NCBI GenBank assembly: GCA_902622745.1
Contig: CACNQW010000005.1
Span: forward strand, 1 to 64,000
Length of the DNA: 64,000 nucleotides
Direction: 5' to 3'
Source: an uncultured SAR116 cluster alpha proteobacterium
Lineage (GTDB): Bacteria > Pseudomonadota > Alphaproteobacteria > Puniceispirillales > Marisalimonadaceae
Positions 8,702 to 17,462 of the stretch are shown here, piece by piece (positions within the stretch are counted from its first letter, which is position 1; every line of letters starts with the position of its first letter). Under the pieces are notes generated by a model. That model was given only the letters and a program-made list of their open reading frames with translations. It ran no database searches and was not told the origin of the DNA. A program made the translations under genes and the position numbers.

Positions 8702-9931
8702 ATGGATGATATTAAAAAAACAGTTACAAATTTAAATGTAGTTAAGTCTGAAAAAAAAGAATTTAATTGGAGAGATCCTTTAGATCTAGATGGGCAATTA
8801 TCAGAGGAAGAAAAGCTTATTAGAGATACAGCTTATGATTATGCTCAAGGTAGTCTATTACCAAGAGTTGAAGAAGCCTTTTTAGAAGAGAATACAGATG
8901 TAAAAATTTTTAAAGAGATGGGAGAACTTGGTCTTTTGGGAGTTACCATATCTGAGAAATATGGTTGTGCAGGTGCATCTTACGTTTCTTATGGTTTAGT
9001 TGCTAGAGAAGTTGAAAGAATTGACTCTGGATACAGATCAATGATGTCAGTGCAATCCTCGTTGGTTATGCATCCTATAAATGCTTTTGGAAGTGAAGAA
9101 CAAAAACAAAAGTTTTTACCAAAACTTGCTAGTGGTGATTTTATAGGTTGTTTTGGATTAACTGAGCCAGATGCAGGATCTGATCCTGGTGGAATGAAAA
9201 CTATAGCCAAAAAAGTTGATGGTGGGTATGAATTATCTGGATCAAAAATGTGGATTTCCAACTCACCAATTTCTGATGTTTTTATAGTGTGGGCAAAATC
9301 AGAAAATCATTCAAAAAAAATTAAAGGGTTTATCCTTGAAAAAGGAATGAAAGGCCTAAGTGCCCCAAAAATAAATAAAAAGCTTTCATTACGTGCTTCT
9401 ATTACAGGAGAAATTGTAATGGATAAAGTTTTTGTTCCTGAAGAAAATATGTTGCCAAATGTTGAAGGTTTAAAAGGACCTTTTAGTTGTTTAAATAGAG
9501 CAAGGTATGGAATATCTTGGGGTGTTATGGGTGCTGCTGAAGATTGCTGGCATAGAGCCTTACAATATACATTGGATAGAAAACAGTTTGGTAAACCATT
9601 GGCTTCTACACAACTTATTCAAAAAAAACTAGCTGACATGCAAACTGAAATAACATTAGGACTTCATGCATCTTTAAGAGTCGGAAGACTTTTTGACGAA
9701 GGAAAACTAGCCCCTGAGGCAATTTCCATAGTAAAAAGAAATAATTGTGGAAAGGCTCTAGATATAGCAAGATTGTCAAGAGACATGCATGGAGGCAATG
9801 GTATACATGCAGAATATCAAGTTATGAGACATTTGATGAATTTAGAAACTGTTAACACTTATGAAGGTACACATGATGTTCATGCACTAATTCTAGGTAG
9901 AGCACAAACCGGTATTCAAGCGTTTTTTTAA
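8702..9931 (+). CDS. gcdH: Glutaryl-CoA dehydrogenase
   Basis: 409 residues, an acyl-CoA dehydrogenase. The N-terminal '[22 protein letters not shown]', the FAD-site '[17 protein letters not shown]' and the C-terminal '[17 protein letters not shown]' with catalytic base E388 match GcdH specifically, including the Arg/Tyr/Glu pattern around substrate binding. It oxidatively decarboxylates glutaryl-CoA to crotonyl-CoA in lysine, tryptophan or aromatic catabolism, passing electrons to ETF. No glutarate CoA-transferase gene is adjacent; the upstream neighbours are the dioxygenase, cupin and HCCA isomerase. Confidence 0.93.
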   Translation: MDDIKKTVTNLNVVKSEKKEFNWRDPLDLDGQLSEEEKLIRDTAYDYAQGSLLPRVEEAFLEENTDVKIFKEMGELGLLGVTISEKYGCAGASYVSYGLVAREVERIDSGYRSMMSVQSSLVMHPINAFGSEEQKQKFLPKLASGDFIGCFGLTEPDAGSDPGGMKTIAKKVDGGYELSGSKMWISNSPISDVFIVWAKSENHSKKIKGFILEKGMKGLSAPKINKKLSLRASITGEIVMDKVFVPEENMLPNVEGLKGPFSCLNRARYGISWGVMGAAEDCWHRALQYTLDRKQFGKPLASTQLIQKKLADMQTEITLGLHASLRVGRLFDEGKLAPEAISIVKRNNCGKALDIARLSRDMHGGNGIHAEYQVMRHLMNLETVNTYEGTHDVHALILGRAQTGIQAFF

Positions 9932-9996
9932 AACTCTTTGATTTCAAATGCACTAACTAGAATTATAATGATATTTAAAAGTAATCAGTTTTCATA

Positions 9997-10362
9997 TTAG
10001 ACCCAAACATCATTTTCTGCAGTTAAATTCGTTTTTACTTCTCCTGTATTAACAATACCGCGTGGTTCAATAAGAAGAACGTGACACTCTTCTTTAGCAA
10101 AAGGTTTGTGATTAATTCCTTTTGGAACTACAAACATTTCTCCCTCACATAGTTCTACTTGATGATCTTGAAATTCAATTGACATTGAACCTTTAACAAC
10201 TAGAAATACTTCATCTGTTTCTTTGTGATTATGCCATACAAAATTATCTTTGAATTTAGCAATTTTGAATTGGTAATCATTCATTTCTGCGATAACTTTA
10301 GGAGACCAGTGGTCAGAAAATTTTTTGAATTTTTCTTTAAGGTTAATTGCTTCTAGCTTCAT
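9997..10362 (-). CDS. Cupin-domain protein
   Basis: 121 residues from the ATG at 10362; a TTG four codons upstream is possible but has no ribosome site. Motif 'FVWHNHKETDEVFLVVKGSMSIEF' supplies two His and a Glu, and 'FVVPKGINHKPFAKEECHVLLIEPRG' supplies the second motif. The N-terminus 'LEAINLKEKFKKFSDHWSPK' is the characteristic lead-in of a common cupin_2 subfamily of unknown function, often near sugar or amino-acid catabolic genes. Downstream of the DenD-like gene on the same strand. Confidence 0.8.
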   Translation of the reverse strand: MKLEAINLKEKFKKFSDHWSPKVIAEMNDYQFKIAKFKDNFVWHNHKETDEVFLVVKGSMSIEFQDHQVELCEGEMFVVPKGINHKPFAKEECHVLLIEPRGIVNTGEVKTNLTAENDVWV

Positions 10363-10408
10363 TATATTTTTCAATTAATCTGATTTTAAGAATATTTTTT
10401 TAAAATCT

Positions 10409-11380
10409 TTATTTATTTAAATCATCATCAATGTAAACTTTAATTATTTCTTCAAAGTTCGTTTCTGCCTTGAAACCTAAATCCAATGCTCTAGTAGTAT
10501 CTAAATCTCTTGCCCATCCTTTAACAATAGAATCTATTTTTGGATCAATTTCATATTTGATCAACTTTACTGTGTCCTCGCCAGCAACATTCCTAAGTGC
10601 TTCAATTTGTTCTTCAACAGTTGCTGATAAACCTGGCATACTTAAATTTATTCTGTTGTTTAATTTTTTAGTATCAATTTCAGCTGCATGTGCAAGAAAT
10701 CCAGCTGCAGATCTTGGTGAAGCATGCCAATGTCTTACACTGGTACTTACTGGTAATCTAGCTTCCATTCCATTTAAAGGTTCTCTAATAATTCCAGAAA
10801 AAAATCCAGAAGCAGCTAAATTTGGTTTTCCTGGTCTAACACAAATTGTAGGCAATCGAATAGAAATTCCGTCAACCATCCCTTTTCTAGAGTAATCTGC
10901 TAAAAGTAGTTCAGAAATTGCTTTCTGTGCTCCATAAGATGTCAATGGTGTTGTGAAAAAGTCATCAGGAATTTTTTCAGGAAAAGGTGCTCCAAATACT
11001 GCTATTGAGCTTGTGAAAACTAGTCTTGGTTTATAATCATCACCTAACTCTCTAATTGCCTCGAATAATCCCCAACTACCTTTTGTATTAATATTCCAAC
11101 CTAAATCAAATTCTTCTTCGGCTTGTCCTGAGACTATTGCAGCTAGATGAAAAATAATTTCTGGTTTAGAAGAAACTAAGCTTTCACTCATTTCTTTTTT
11201 TGATATATCTCCTGTGATTACTTCAACTTCAAAATTTATGTCATTTGGAAAAGGAGCCTTAACTATATCAAAAAGTTTAAATTTTTTAATTTCTTTACCA
11301 TTTATTGATTTTTTTATAATTAATTTATTCAAAAGTTTTTGCCCTACCATCCCAGCAGCGCCTAATATTAAAACTTCCAT
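10409..11380 (-). CDS. denD: NAD-dependent epimerase/dehydrogenase, D-erythronate dehydrogenase-like
   Basis: An extended SDR of about 323 residues. It has GAAGMVGQ for NAD binding near the N-terminus and SYGAQKAISE as the YxxxK catalytic pair with an upstream Ser ('FTSSIAVFG'). The blocks 'ISIRLPTICVRPGKPNLAAS' and 'STSVRHWHASPRSAAGFLAHA' are, by memory, characteristic of the DenD family, which oxidises C2 of D-erythronate; a sugar-acid dehydrogenase role is the safer statement. Start chosen at 11380 because AAGGAG lies 5 nt upstream of that ATG, versus 2 nt for the ATG one codon earlier. Divergent from eda. Confidence 0.83.
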   Translation of the reverse strand: MEVLILGAAGMVGQKLLNKLIIKKSINGKEIKKFKLFDIVKAPFPNDINFEVEVITGDISKKEMSESLVSSKPEIIFHLAAIVSGQAEEEFDLGWNINTKGSWGLFEAIRELGDDYKPRLVFTSSIAVFGAPFPEKIPDDFFTTPLTSYGAQKAISELLLADYSRKGMVDGISIRLPTICVRPGKPNLAASGFFSGIIREPLNGMEARLPVSTSVRHWHASPRSAAGFLAHAAEIDTKKLNNRINLSMPGLSATVEEQIEALRNVAGEDTVKLIKYEIDPKIDSIVKGWARDLDTTRALDLGFKAETNFEEIIKVYIDDDLNK

Positions 11381-11464
11381 CATTTCTCCTTAATTAAACA
11401 TTGAATAATATGTAATAAAAAGCATAATTCAATTTTGAATAAAAGATAATCGAAAAATAAAAAA

Positions 11465-12070
11465 ATGAAAAATTTGACCTTTGGAAATATAAATGTTTTA
11501 CCAATTTTAGATATAGAAAAAAATGTAGATCCAGAAAAACTTATAAATGCTCTAATTGATGGGAAAATAAATACAGTAGAAATTACACTTAGAAATGACG
11601 AGGCTTTTAACAACATAAATCTTATTCGGAAAAAATTTCCTGACTTGATTCTTGGTGTAGGTACTATCGTTAACGTTGACCAACTTAAACGTACTATAGA
11701 TTTAGGGGCAGATTTTGGAATAAGTCCTGGTGTTGAAACTGAAATTATTAAATATGCTAAAGAGAATAATTTCTCTTATATACCAGGTGTTTCAACGGCA
11801 TCAGAAATCATATCTTGTTTAAAATTTGATTGTAAATTTCTTAAACTTTTTCCTGCTGAACCACTTGGTGGTATATCATATTTGAATTCTTTAAGTGGTC
11901 CATTTCCTAATGTTTCATTTTGTCCTACAGGAGGAATTAATAGTGGTAATTATTTATCGTGGTTAGCTCAAAAAAATGTTTTGTGTGTTGGTGGAAGTTG
12001 GATAGCACCAAAAAATGACAATAACTATGATGAAATTAAGAAAAGAGCATTGGAAGTTTTAAAAAATTAA
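11465..12070 (+). CDS. eda: KDPG/KHG-type 2-keto-3-deoxy aldolase
   Basis: 201 residues, a class I aldolase of the Eda family. The Schiff-base Lys is K127 in 'KFLKLFPAE', and the general-base Glu is E39 in 'TVEITLR'; 'GVGTIVN', 'SPGV' and 'PTGGIN' complete the phosphate/substrate-binding barrel. It cleaves a 2-keto-3-deoxy sugar acid (classically the 6-phosphate) to pyruvate plus an aldehyde. No Edd dehydratase or 2-keto-3-deoxygluconate kinase is in view, so the natural substrate could be non-phosphorylated. The following SDR starts 10 nt downstream. Confidence 0.88.
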   Translation: MKNLTFGNINVLPILDIEKNVDPEKLINALIDGKINTVEITLRNDEAFNNINLIRKKFPDLILGVGTIVNVDQLKRTIDLGADFGISPGVETEIIKYAKENNFSYIPGVSTASEIISCLKFDCKFLKLFPAEPLGGISYLNSLSGPFPNVSFCPTGGINSGNYLSWLAQKNVLCVGGSWIAPKNDNNYDEIKKRALEVLKN

Positions 12071-12080
12071 TGAGGTTTTG

Positions 12081-12782
12081 ATGATAGATTTAAAAAATAA
12101 AGTTATAATGATATCAGGTGCTAACAGAGGAATTGGTTATGCAACTGCAAAACTTCTCAAAGAAAAAGGCTGCGTTTTAAGTTTAGCTGCAAGAAATCCT
12201 GACGAAATTCAAGTAGATGGAGATAATATTTTAAAATGCATATGGGATGCAAAAGAAAAAAAGTTATCAAAAAATTGGGTGTCTAAAACTATCTCACACT
12301 TTAATAAAATTGATGGTTTGGTTATGAATGCTGGTGTTGAACTTGGAGGTGATCTAGAAGGTGATAGTGAAGAAGAATTTGATGAAATGTTTGAAGTTAA
12401 TTTTAAAGGGCCACTTAGACTTGTTAGAGAAACACTACCTGAGTTAAGAAAAACAGGGTCAGGTAGAATAATTAATGTTGTGTCTCTAGCTGGCAAAAGA
12501 CCAAGAAATCCAAAAATATTAGGTTATTCAGCATCTAAATTTGCTGCGATGTCTTTAACTAATGCCATAAGAATTTCAGGATGGGAAGATGGTGTTAGAG
12601 CAACATCAGTTTGTCCTGGAATGGTTAGAACAAGAATGACAGATGAAGTGACTGTTCCTGACGGAGAATTCAAAATGGAACCCGAAGCTATTGCAGAAAC
12701 TATAGCATATGCATTGACTTTACCAAATAGTGCTGCAGTTGCAGAGATATTGGTAAATAGTAGATTAGAATCAATGTTTTAG
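12081..12782 (+). CDS. Short-chain dehydrogenase/reductase
   Basis: 233 residues from the ATG at 12081, which has GAGG 5 nt upstream (a TTG directly before it is less likely). Classical SDR features are SGANRGIG for the NAD(P) fold at the N-terminus, NAG near residue 80, catalytic Ser in 'NVVSLAG', and YSASK for Tyr/Lys. The C-terminus ends 'LVNSRLESMF'. It probably oxidises or reduces a hydroxyl/keto group of a sugar acid or related metabolite. It lies between eda and an aminotransferase. Confidence 0.86.
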   Translation: MIDLKNKVIMISGANRGIGYATAKLLKEKGCVLSLAARNPDEIQVDGDNILKCIWDAKEKKLSKNWVSKTISHFNKIDGLVMNAGVELGGDLEGDSEEEFDEMFEVNFKGPLRLVRETLPELRKTGSGRIINVVSLAGKRPRNPKILGYSASKFAAMSLTNAIRISGWEDGVRATSVCPGMVRTRMTDEVTVPDGEFKMEPEAIAETIAYALTLPNSAAVAEILVNSRLESMF

Positions 12783-12793
12783 TGTTGTGTAGT

Positions 12794-13945
12794 ATGAGAA
12801 AATCTAATAGAGGAAATGTTGATCCATTTATTGTCATGGATGTTATGGAAAATGCAAGGAAAGCTGAAGAAAAAGGTGAAGATGTTGTCCATATGGAAGT
12901 TGGTCAACCTGGAACTCCAGCTCCATTAGAGGCACAAAGACAACTCATTGAAAAAATGAAAAATGATAGTATGGGCTATACTGTTGCATTAGGTATACCT
13001 GAATTAAGACAAAGAATTTCTCAATTATATGGTGATTGGTATAATCTGGATTTAAACACTAACAGAATTATTATTACCTCTGGATCATCAGCTGGTTTTA
13101 TTTTATCTTTTTCATCGTTATTTGATGCTAAAGACAGAGTTGGAATTTGTTCTCCAGGTTATCCGAGTTACAGACAAATTTTAAAAGCACAAGATTTAGA
13201 GCCTGTATTAATAGAAACAAAATTTGAAAATAATTTCCAACCATTTTCAAAAGATTTGAAAGATATTAATCTTTCTGGAGTTTTAATTGCTTCTCCTGCA
13301 AACCCAACTGGATCTATGTTGAATTACAATCAATTAGAAGGTTTAATTAACACTTCATTAGAAAATAATATCTCTTTTATCAGTGATGAAATTTATCATG
13401 GAATAGAATATGAAAAAAAAGCAACAACGGCTCTTCAAATAACCGATCAATGCTACGTAATTAATTCATTTTCTAAATATTTCTCTATGACAGGATGGAG
13501 AGTAGGTTGGATGGTTGTTCCAGAAGATCATATAAGACAAATTGAAAGATTAGCTCAAAATATGTTTATTTGCGCTCCTCACGCAAGTCAAATAGCGGCA
13601 CTTCACGCATTAGATTGTGAAGATGAATTAAAAAATAATTTAAATGTTTATAAAGAAAATAGAAACTTAATGATAAAAGGTTTGAAGGATTCAGGGTTTA
13701 CTAAAATATCCTCGCCCGATGGAGCTTTTTATATATATGCCGATGTTAGTAAGTTTTGTAATGATAGTTTAGAGTTTGCTAATAGAGTTTTAAATGAAGC
13801 TAAAGTAGCCATAACTCCTGGATTAGATTTTGATCCAAAACGTGGAAATTCTACACTAAGATTTTCTTACGCAGGAAGTACTGAAGACATAATAAGAGGT
13901 TTAGATAAACTAAATACTTTTATGAAAAATAATAAATATATTTAA
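12794..13945 (+). CDS. Class I/II PLP-dependent aminotransferase
   Basis: 383 residues from ATG 12794; a GTG at 12782, which would overlap the SDR stop, is an alternative, and neither has a clear ribosome site. Fold-type I features are 'SPANPTGS' for the substrate/PLP contacts, 'FISDEIYHG' with the PLP-ring Asp, 'INSFSKYFSMTGWRVGW' with the Schiff-base Lys, and the C-terminal 'LRFSYAGS' Arg for the carboxylate. It resembles aspartate/aromatic aminotransferases of subgroup I-gamma; the amino donor is not predictable. The 3' end overlaps the convergent quinone oxidoreductase gene by 4 nt. Confidence 0.88.
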   Translation: MRKSNRGNVDPFIVMDVMENARKAEEKGEDVVHMEVGQPGTPAPLEAQRQLIEKMKNDSMGYTVALGIPELRQRISQLYGDWYNLDLNTNRIIITSGSSAGFILSFSSLFDAKDRVGICSPGYPSYRQILKAQDLEPVLIETKFENNFQPFSKDLKDINLSGVLIASPANPTGSMLNYNQLEGLINTSLENNISFISDEIYHGIEYEKKATTALQITDQCYVINSFSKYFSMTGWRVGWMVVPEDHIRQIERLAQNMFICAPHASQIAALHALDCEDELKNNLNVYKENRNLMIKGLKDSGFTKISSPDGAFYIYADVSKFCNDSLEFANRVLNEAKVAITPGLDFDPKRGNSTLRFSYAGSTEDIIRGLDKLNTFMKNNKYI

Positions 13946-14937
13946 GGTACTAAAACTGTAGCACCAATAGTTTCTCTTGCTTCAATAGCTCTATGAGCTT
14001 CGCTAACTTCCGAAAGAGGGTAAATGTGATTAACGTTTGATTTAACTTTACCAGTTTTAAGAGTTTCAAACAAATCATCAGCGCTTTTTACCAAATCCTC
14101 TCTTTTTTCCATATAATGCATTATTGCTGGTCTAGTTAAAAAAAGAGAACCTCTGGTTCCTAGTTCAATTACATCAACTGGATCGGGTACACCTGATGCA
14201 TGCCCGTATGATGCCAGAATTCCCATTGGTCTAAGACAATCCATTGACCTTTTAAAGGTATCTTTACCGATAGATTCATAAACGATTGGACATCCTTGAC
14301 CTTCTGTTACTTCACGAACTGTTTTAGCAAAATCTCCCTTTGAATGTATAACAGTATAATCAGCACCAGCTTCTTTTGCTTTTTGAGCCTTTTCTTCTGA
14401 ACTTACTGTTCCAATAATAGTTGCTCCTAAGTGCTTAGCCCATTGACATAAAATTAATCCCATACCACCTGCAGCTGCATGTACTAAAATCACATCATCT
14501 TTTTTTACCTCATATGTCCTTTTTAGTAAAAATTGTGCCGTTAGACCTTTAAGCATTAGAGCTGCTAAATCATTATCAGATAAATTAGTTAGATCATTAG
14601 GAACTTTTATTAATTTTTTAGCTGGGTAAACTCTTTTTTGACTATATGCTCCATGTGGTGGAAGAGCATAAGCTACTCGATCACCTTTTTTAAAGTCATC
14701 AATATCGGATCCTATATCTTCAACAATTCCTACACCTTCTATTCCAAGAACTATAGGGAGATCTGGTACTGGCCAAGGATGAGGCATACCTCTTCTGTGA
14801 TAAGTATCAATATAGTTTACACCTACGGCTGTGTTTTTAATTAATACTTCATCAAATTTTGGATCTGGAACATCTATATTTTCCCATTTAAATACTTCGG
14901 GAGTACCTTTTTCGTATATTACAGCACCTTTAGTCAT
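13942..14937 (-). CDS. Quinone oxidoreductase (NADPH:quinone reductase, MDR family)
   Basis: 331 residues of the zinc-free medium-chain dehydrogenase/reductase class. 'GVNYIDTYHRRG' near residue 40, 'GIEGVGIVEDIG' and the Rossmann motif 'VHAAAGGMGLILCQWAKHLGA' at about 150-170 match QOR/zeta-crystallin proteins, which reduce quinones or enones with NADPH. It is upstream of nothing on its own strand except the window's convergent aminotransferase, and follows the FAH-family gene by 3 nt, so it is probably the last gene of the uxaA-like/FAH/qor operon. Confidence 0.88.
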   Translation of the reverse strand: MTKGAVIYEKGTPEVFKWENIDVPDPKFDEVLIKNTAVGVNYIDTYHRRGMPHPWPVPDLPIVLGIEGVGIVEDIGSDIDDFKKGDRVAYALPPHGAYSQKRVYPAKKLIKVPNDLTNLSDNDLAALMLKGLTAQFLLKRTYEVKKDDVILVHAAAGGMGLILCQWAKHLGATIIGTVSSEEKAQKAKEAGADYTVIHSKGDFAKTVREVTEGQGCPIVYESIGKDTFKRSMDCLRPMGILASYGHASGVPDPVDVIELGTRGSLFLTRPAIMHYMEKREDLVKSADDLFETLKTGKVKSNVNHIYPLSEVSEAHRAIEARETIGATVLVP

Positions 14938-14940
14938 AGA

Positions 14941-15783
14941 TTAGCCACTGACACATTTTTGTTCTTGATCACCCAACTTATCTATTCCAAGTTTCATAAC
15001 ATCACCTGGCTTTAAATAAACTGCTGGTTTCATTCCCATACCAACTCCAGGAGGAGTTCCAGTAGCAATTACATCTCCAGGAAATAAAGTCATAAACTGA
15101 GAAAGATAATGGACAATATGATATGCTGAAAAAATCATTGTTTTAGTAGATCCGCTTTGCATTCTTTTACCATTTACATCTAAATACATAGAGAGATTCT
15201 GGATATCCTCAATTTCATCAGTTGTCACTAAATATGGTCCTATTGGACCAAAGGTGTCACAAGATTTACCTTTAGTCCATTGTCCTGATCTTTTTATTTG
15301 AAAATCTCTTTCAGACACATCATTCACCACACAATATCCTGCTATATAATTTTTAGCGTCATCTTCAGATATATATTTTGCTTTTTTTCCAATTATAATA
15401 CCTAATTCTACTTCCCAATCTGTTGCTGAAGAAGTTCTAGGTATCTCAACATCATCATTTGGACCAATAATTGCTGATGTTGCTTTTGCAAATAAAATTG
15501 GTTCTTCTGGAGGTTCTAATCCAGTTTCAGCAGCATGATCTGAATAATTTAAACCAATACATAGAAATTTTCCTACATCATTTACGCATGGTCCAATTCT
15601 AGGATTTCCTGTAACTTCAGGTAAAGATAAAATATCTAATTTTTTTAATTTACCTAAGCTTTCTTGAGAAATTGTTTGGCCGTTGATATCATCTATTACA
15701 TTTGATAAATCTCTAATTTTTCCATTACTATCAATTATTCCAGGTTTTTCTTCTCCAGAATTTCCAAATCTTAAAAGCTTCAT
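14941..15783 (-). CDS. Fumarylacetoacetate hydrolase-family protein (2,4-diketo-3-deoxy-sugar-acid hydrolase-like)
   Basis: 280 residues. The FAH catalytic core includes 'FLCIGLNYSDHAAETG', metal ligands in 'DWEVELGIIIGKKAKYI' (Glu/Asp), 'GYCVVNDVSERDFQ' and 'FPGDVIATGTPPGVGMG'. The full-length layout (N-terminal 'LLRFGNSGEEKPGIID', C-terminal 'KLGDQEQKCV') is that of proteins annotated as ureidoglycolate lyase or 2,4-diketo-3-deoxy-L-fuconate/rhamnonate hydrolase. Given its operon with a UxaA-type dehydratase and nearby lactonases, a sugar-acid C-C hydrolase giving pyruvate is the better guess; this is inference. GGAG precedes the ATG. Confidence 0.86.
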   Translation of the reverse strand: MKLLRFGNSGEEKPGIIDSNGKIRDLSNVIDDINGQTISQESLGKLKKLDILSLPEVTGNPRIGPCVNDVGKFLCIGLNYSDHAAETGLEPPEEPILFAKATSAIIGPNDDVEIPRTSSATDWEVELGIIIGKKAKYISEDDAKNYIAGYCVVNDVSERDFQIKRSGQWTKGKSCDTFGPIGPYLVTTDEIEDIQNLSMYLDVNGKRMQSGSTKTMIFSAYHIVHYLSQFMTLFPGDVIATGTPPGVGMGMKPAVYLKPGDVMKLGIDKLGDQEQKCVSG

Positions 15784-15823
15784 TTTTATCTCCTAATTTT
15801 AAATTATTTTTAAATTCTTCTAA

Positions 15824-17347
15824 CTACATTGTTGCACCAATTTGCCACGGTACAAATTCTAAATCACCGAGACCTTGTTTTTCCGATTTCGACTTTTCTC
15901 CAGAAGCAACTCTTACTAAAAGATCAAAAATTTCATTTCCAACTGTTTCAATGCTCTCATTATCTGTAACAACTTTTCCTGCATTTACATCCATATCTTC
16001 TTCCATATGTTGATACATTTCAGTGTTAGTTGCTATTTTTATAGATGGTGATGGTTTTGAACCAAACGCTGAACCTCTGCCAGTTGTAAAACTTACAAGA
16101 TTACAACCAGTGGCTATTTGTCCAGTCACTGATGCAGGATCATATCCTGGACTATCCATGAACAAGAAACCCTTGGATTTCGCCTTTTCAGCATAAAGTA
16201 AAACATCATTTAAGGGTGTTGTTCCTCCTTTTGCAGCAGCGCCTAAAGATTTTTCTAATATGGTTGTTAATCCACCAGCTTTATTTCCTGGAGAAGGATT
16301 ATTATTAAGACTTCCTTTATTTCTGTCTACATAATCTTCCCACCATAATATTCTATCTACTAATTTATCACCAACATGTTTATTTATAGCTCTTCTTGTC
16401 AACAAATGTTCAGCTCCATAAATTTCTGGAGTTTCTGCTAATACTGCCGTCCCTCCATTTTTGACTAATAGATCTGCTGCATGACCAAGTGCAGGGTTTG
16501 ATGTGATGCCTGACCATGCGTCTGAGCCACCACATTGAAGTGCTAAGGAAAGATGTTCAACTGACTGTACTGATCTCTTCAATTGATTGATTTCTGGTAA
16601 CATTGAATGTATGCGTTTTATACCTTCTTCAATAGTTTTTCTTAAACCTCCCATTTCTTGAATTGTCATGGTTTGAAAGAAAGGGTTTTCATTTAAATTA
16701 TAGGCATCAAGTAAAAATCTAATTTGATTTGCTTCACATCCTAATCCAATTAAGAGGACACCAGCTAAGTTTGGGTGTTGAATATAACCTAACAAAACTC
16801 TTTGTAATGCTTCGAAGCCGTCTCCAGAATCTGCCATTCCACAACCTGTTCCGTGTGTAAAAGATACAACTCCATCAACATTTGGATATTCTGAAAGTAT
16901 TTGTTTATCAAAAGCGTTAGCAATATTTCTAGCTGCAGTTGCAGAACAGTTGACTGAAGTTAAAATACCAATGTAATTTCTGGTTCCAACCTGACCATTA
17001 GGTCTTTTAAAACCATCAAATGTTGGTCTAAGAGTTTCAGGCACAAAATTAGGTAATCTTACCGATGTTGAAAATTCATAATCATGTTCTGTAGACTTGA
17101 ACTCTGTATTATCTACGTGAACATGTTCTCCAATTTTTATCTCATTTTTTGCTAAGCCAATAATTTGATCATACTTAATAATTTTCTCACCTTTTAAAAT
17201 TTTCTTTAAAGCAATTTTATGACCTTTTGGTATATTATTTTCAGCTTGTATGTTTTGAGTAGTTTCACCTTTAGAAATATTTTTAAAAGCTGTCGCAACA
17301 TTATCATTAGGATTTAGTTTTATAGATAGTATATCATCAACACTCAT
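15824..17347 (-). CDS. UxaA/GarD-family sugar-acid dehydratase
   Basis: 507 residues, full length for altronate/galactarate dehydratases. An N-terminal SAF domain (about 1-75, containing 'NIPKGHKIALKKI') is joined to the catalytic region with 'GTRNYIGILTSVNCSATAARNIA', 'GCGMADSG', 'GLGCEANQIRFL' and 'LQCGGSDAWSGITSNPALG'; conserved Cys residues probably bind iron. The family removes water from altronate or galactarate to give 2-keto-3-deoxy acids. First gene of a minus-strand operon with the FAH-family hydrolase and a quinone oxidoreductase. A long inverted repeat lies in the divergent promoter region. Confidence 0.87.
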   Translation of the reverse strand: MSVDDILSIKLNPNDNVATAFKNISKGETTQNIQAENNIPKGHKIALKKILKGEKIIKYDQIIGLAKNEIKIGEHVHVDNTEFKSTEHDYEFSTSVRLPNFVPETLRPTFDGFKRPNGQVGTRNYIGILTSVNCSATAARNIANAFDKQILSEYPNVDGVVSFTHGTGCGMADSGDGFEALQRVLLGYIQHPNLAGVLLIGLGCEANQIRFLLDAYNLNENPFFQTMTIQEMGGLRKTIEEGIKRIHSMLPEINQLKRSVQSVEHLSLALQCGGSDAWSGITSNPALGHAADLLVKNGGTAVLAETPEIYGAEHLLTRRAINKHVGDKLVDRILWWEDYVDRNKGSLNNNPSPGNKAGGLTTILEKSLGAAAKGGTTPLNDVLLYAEKAKSKGFLFMDSPGYDPASVTGQIATGCNLVSFTTGRGSAFGSKPSPSIKIATNTEMYQHMEEDMDVNAGKVVTDNESIETVGNEIFDLLVRVASGEKSKSEKQGLGDLEFVPWQIGATM

Positions 17348-17368
17348 AGCTATTATTCCTTGGATAAA

Positions 17369-17422
17369 TAATTGTTAAATTTTAGTTATTTATTATATGA
17401 TTTTATATTTATTTAACAATTA
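17369..17422. promoter_or_regulatory. 12-bp inverted repeat in divergent promoter region
   Basis: TAATTGTTAAAT at 17369-17380 is exactly inverted at 17411-17422, arms 30 nt apart, in the 115-bp gap between the divergently transcribed UxaA-type and MDR genes. Spacing is compatible with two operator half-sites or two binding sites for a dimeric regulator controlling both genes. The surrounding DNA is very AT-rich, which raises the chance of coincidence, but a perfect 12-bp match is notable. The regulator is unknown. Confidence 0.45.
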
Positions 17423-17462
17423 AATTAGATTAAATGTTTTAAATTTAAAACGGAGCAAAAAA

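Noticed and set aside
9932-9996. Terminator between convergent gcdH and cupin genes
   Set aside because: No GC-rich hairpin followed by a T-run could be seen; the same held for the other convergent junctions I examined.
12209-12496. Minus-strand frame inside the SDR gene
   Set aside because: Antisense shadow of the SDR; no motif.
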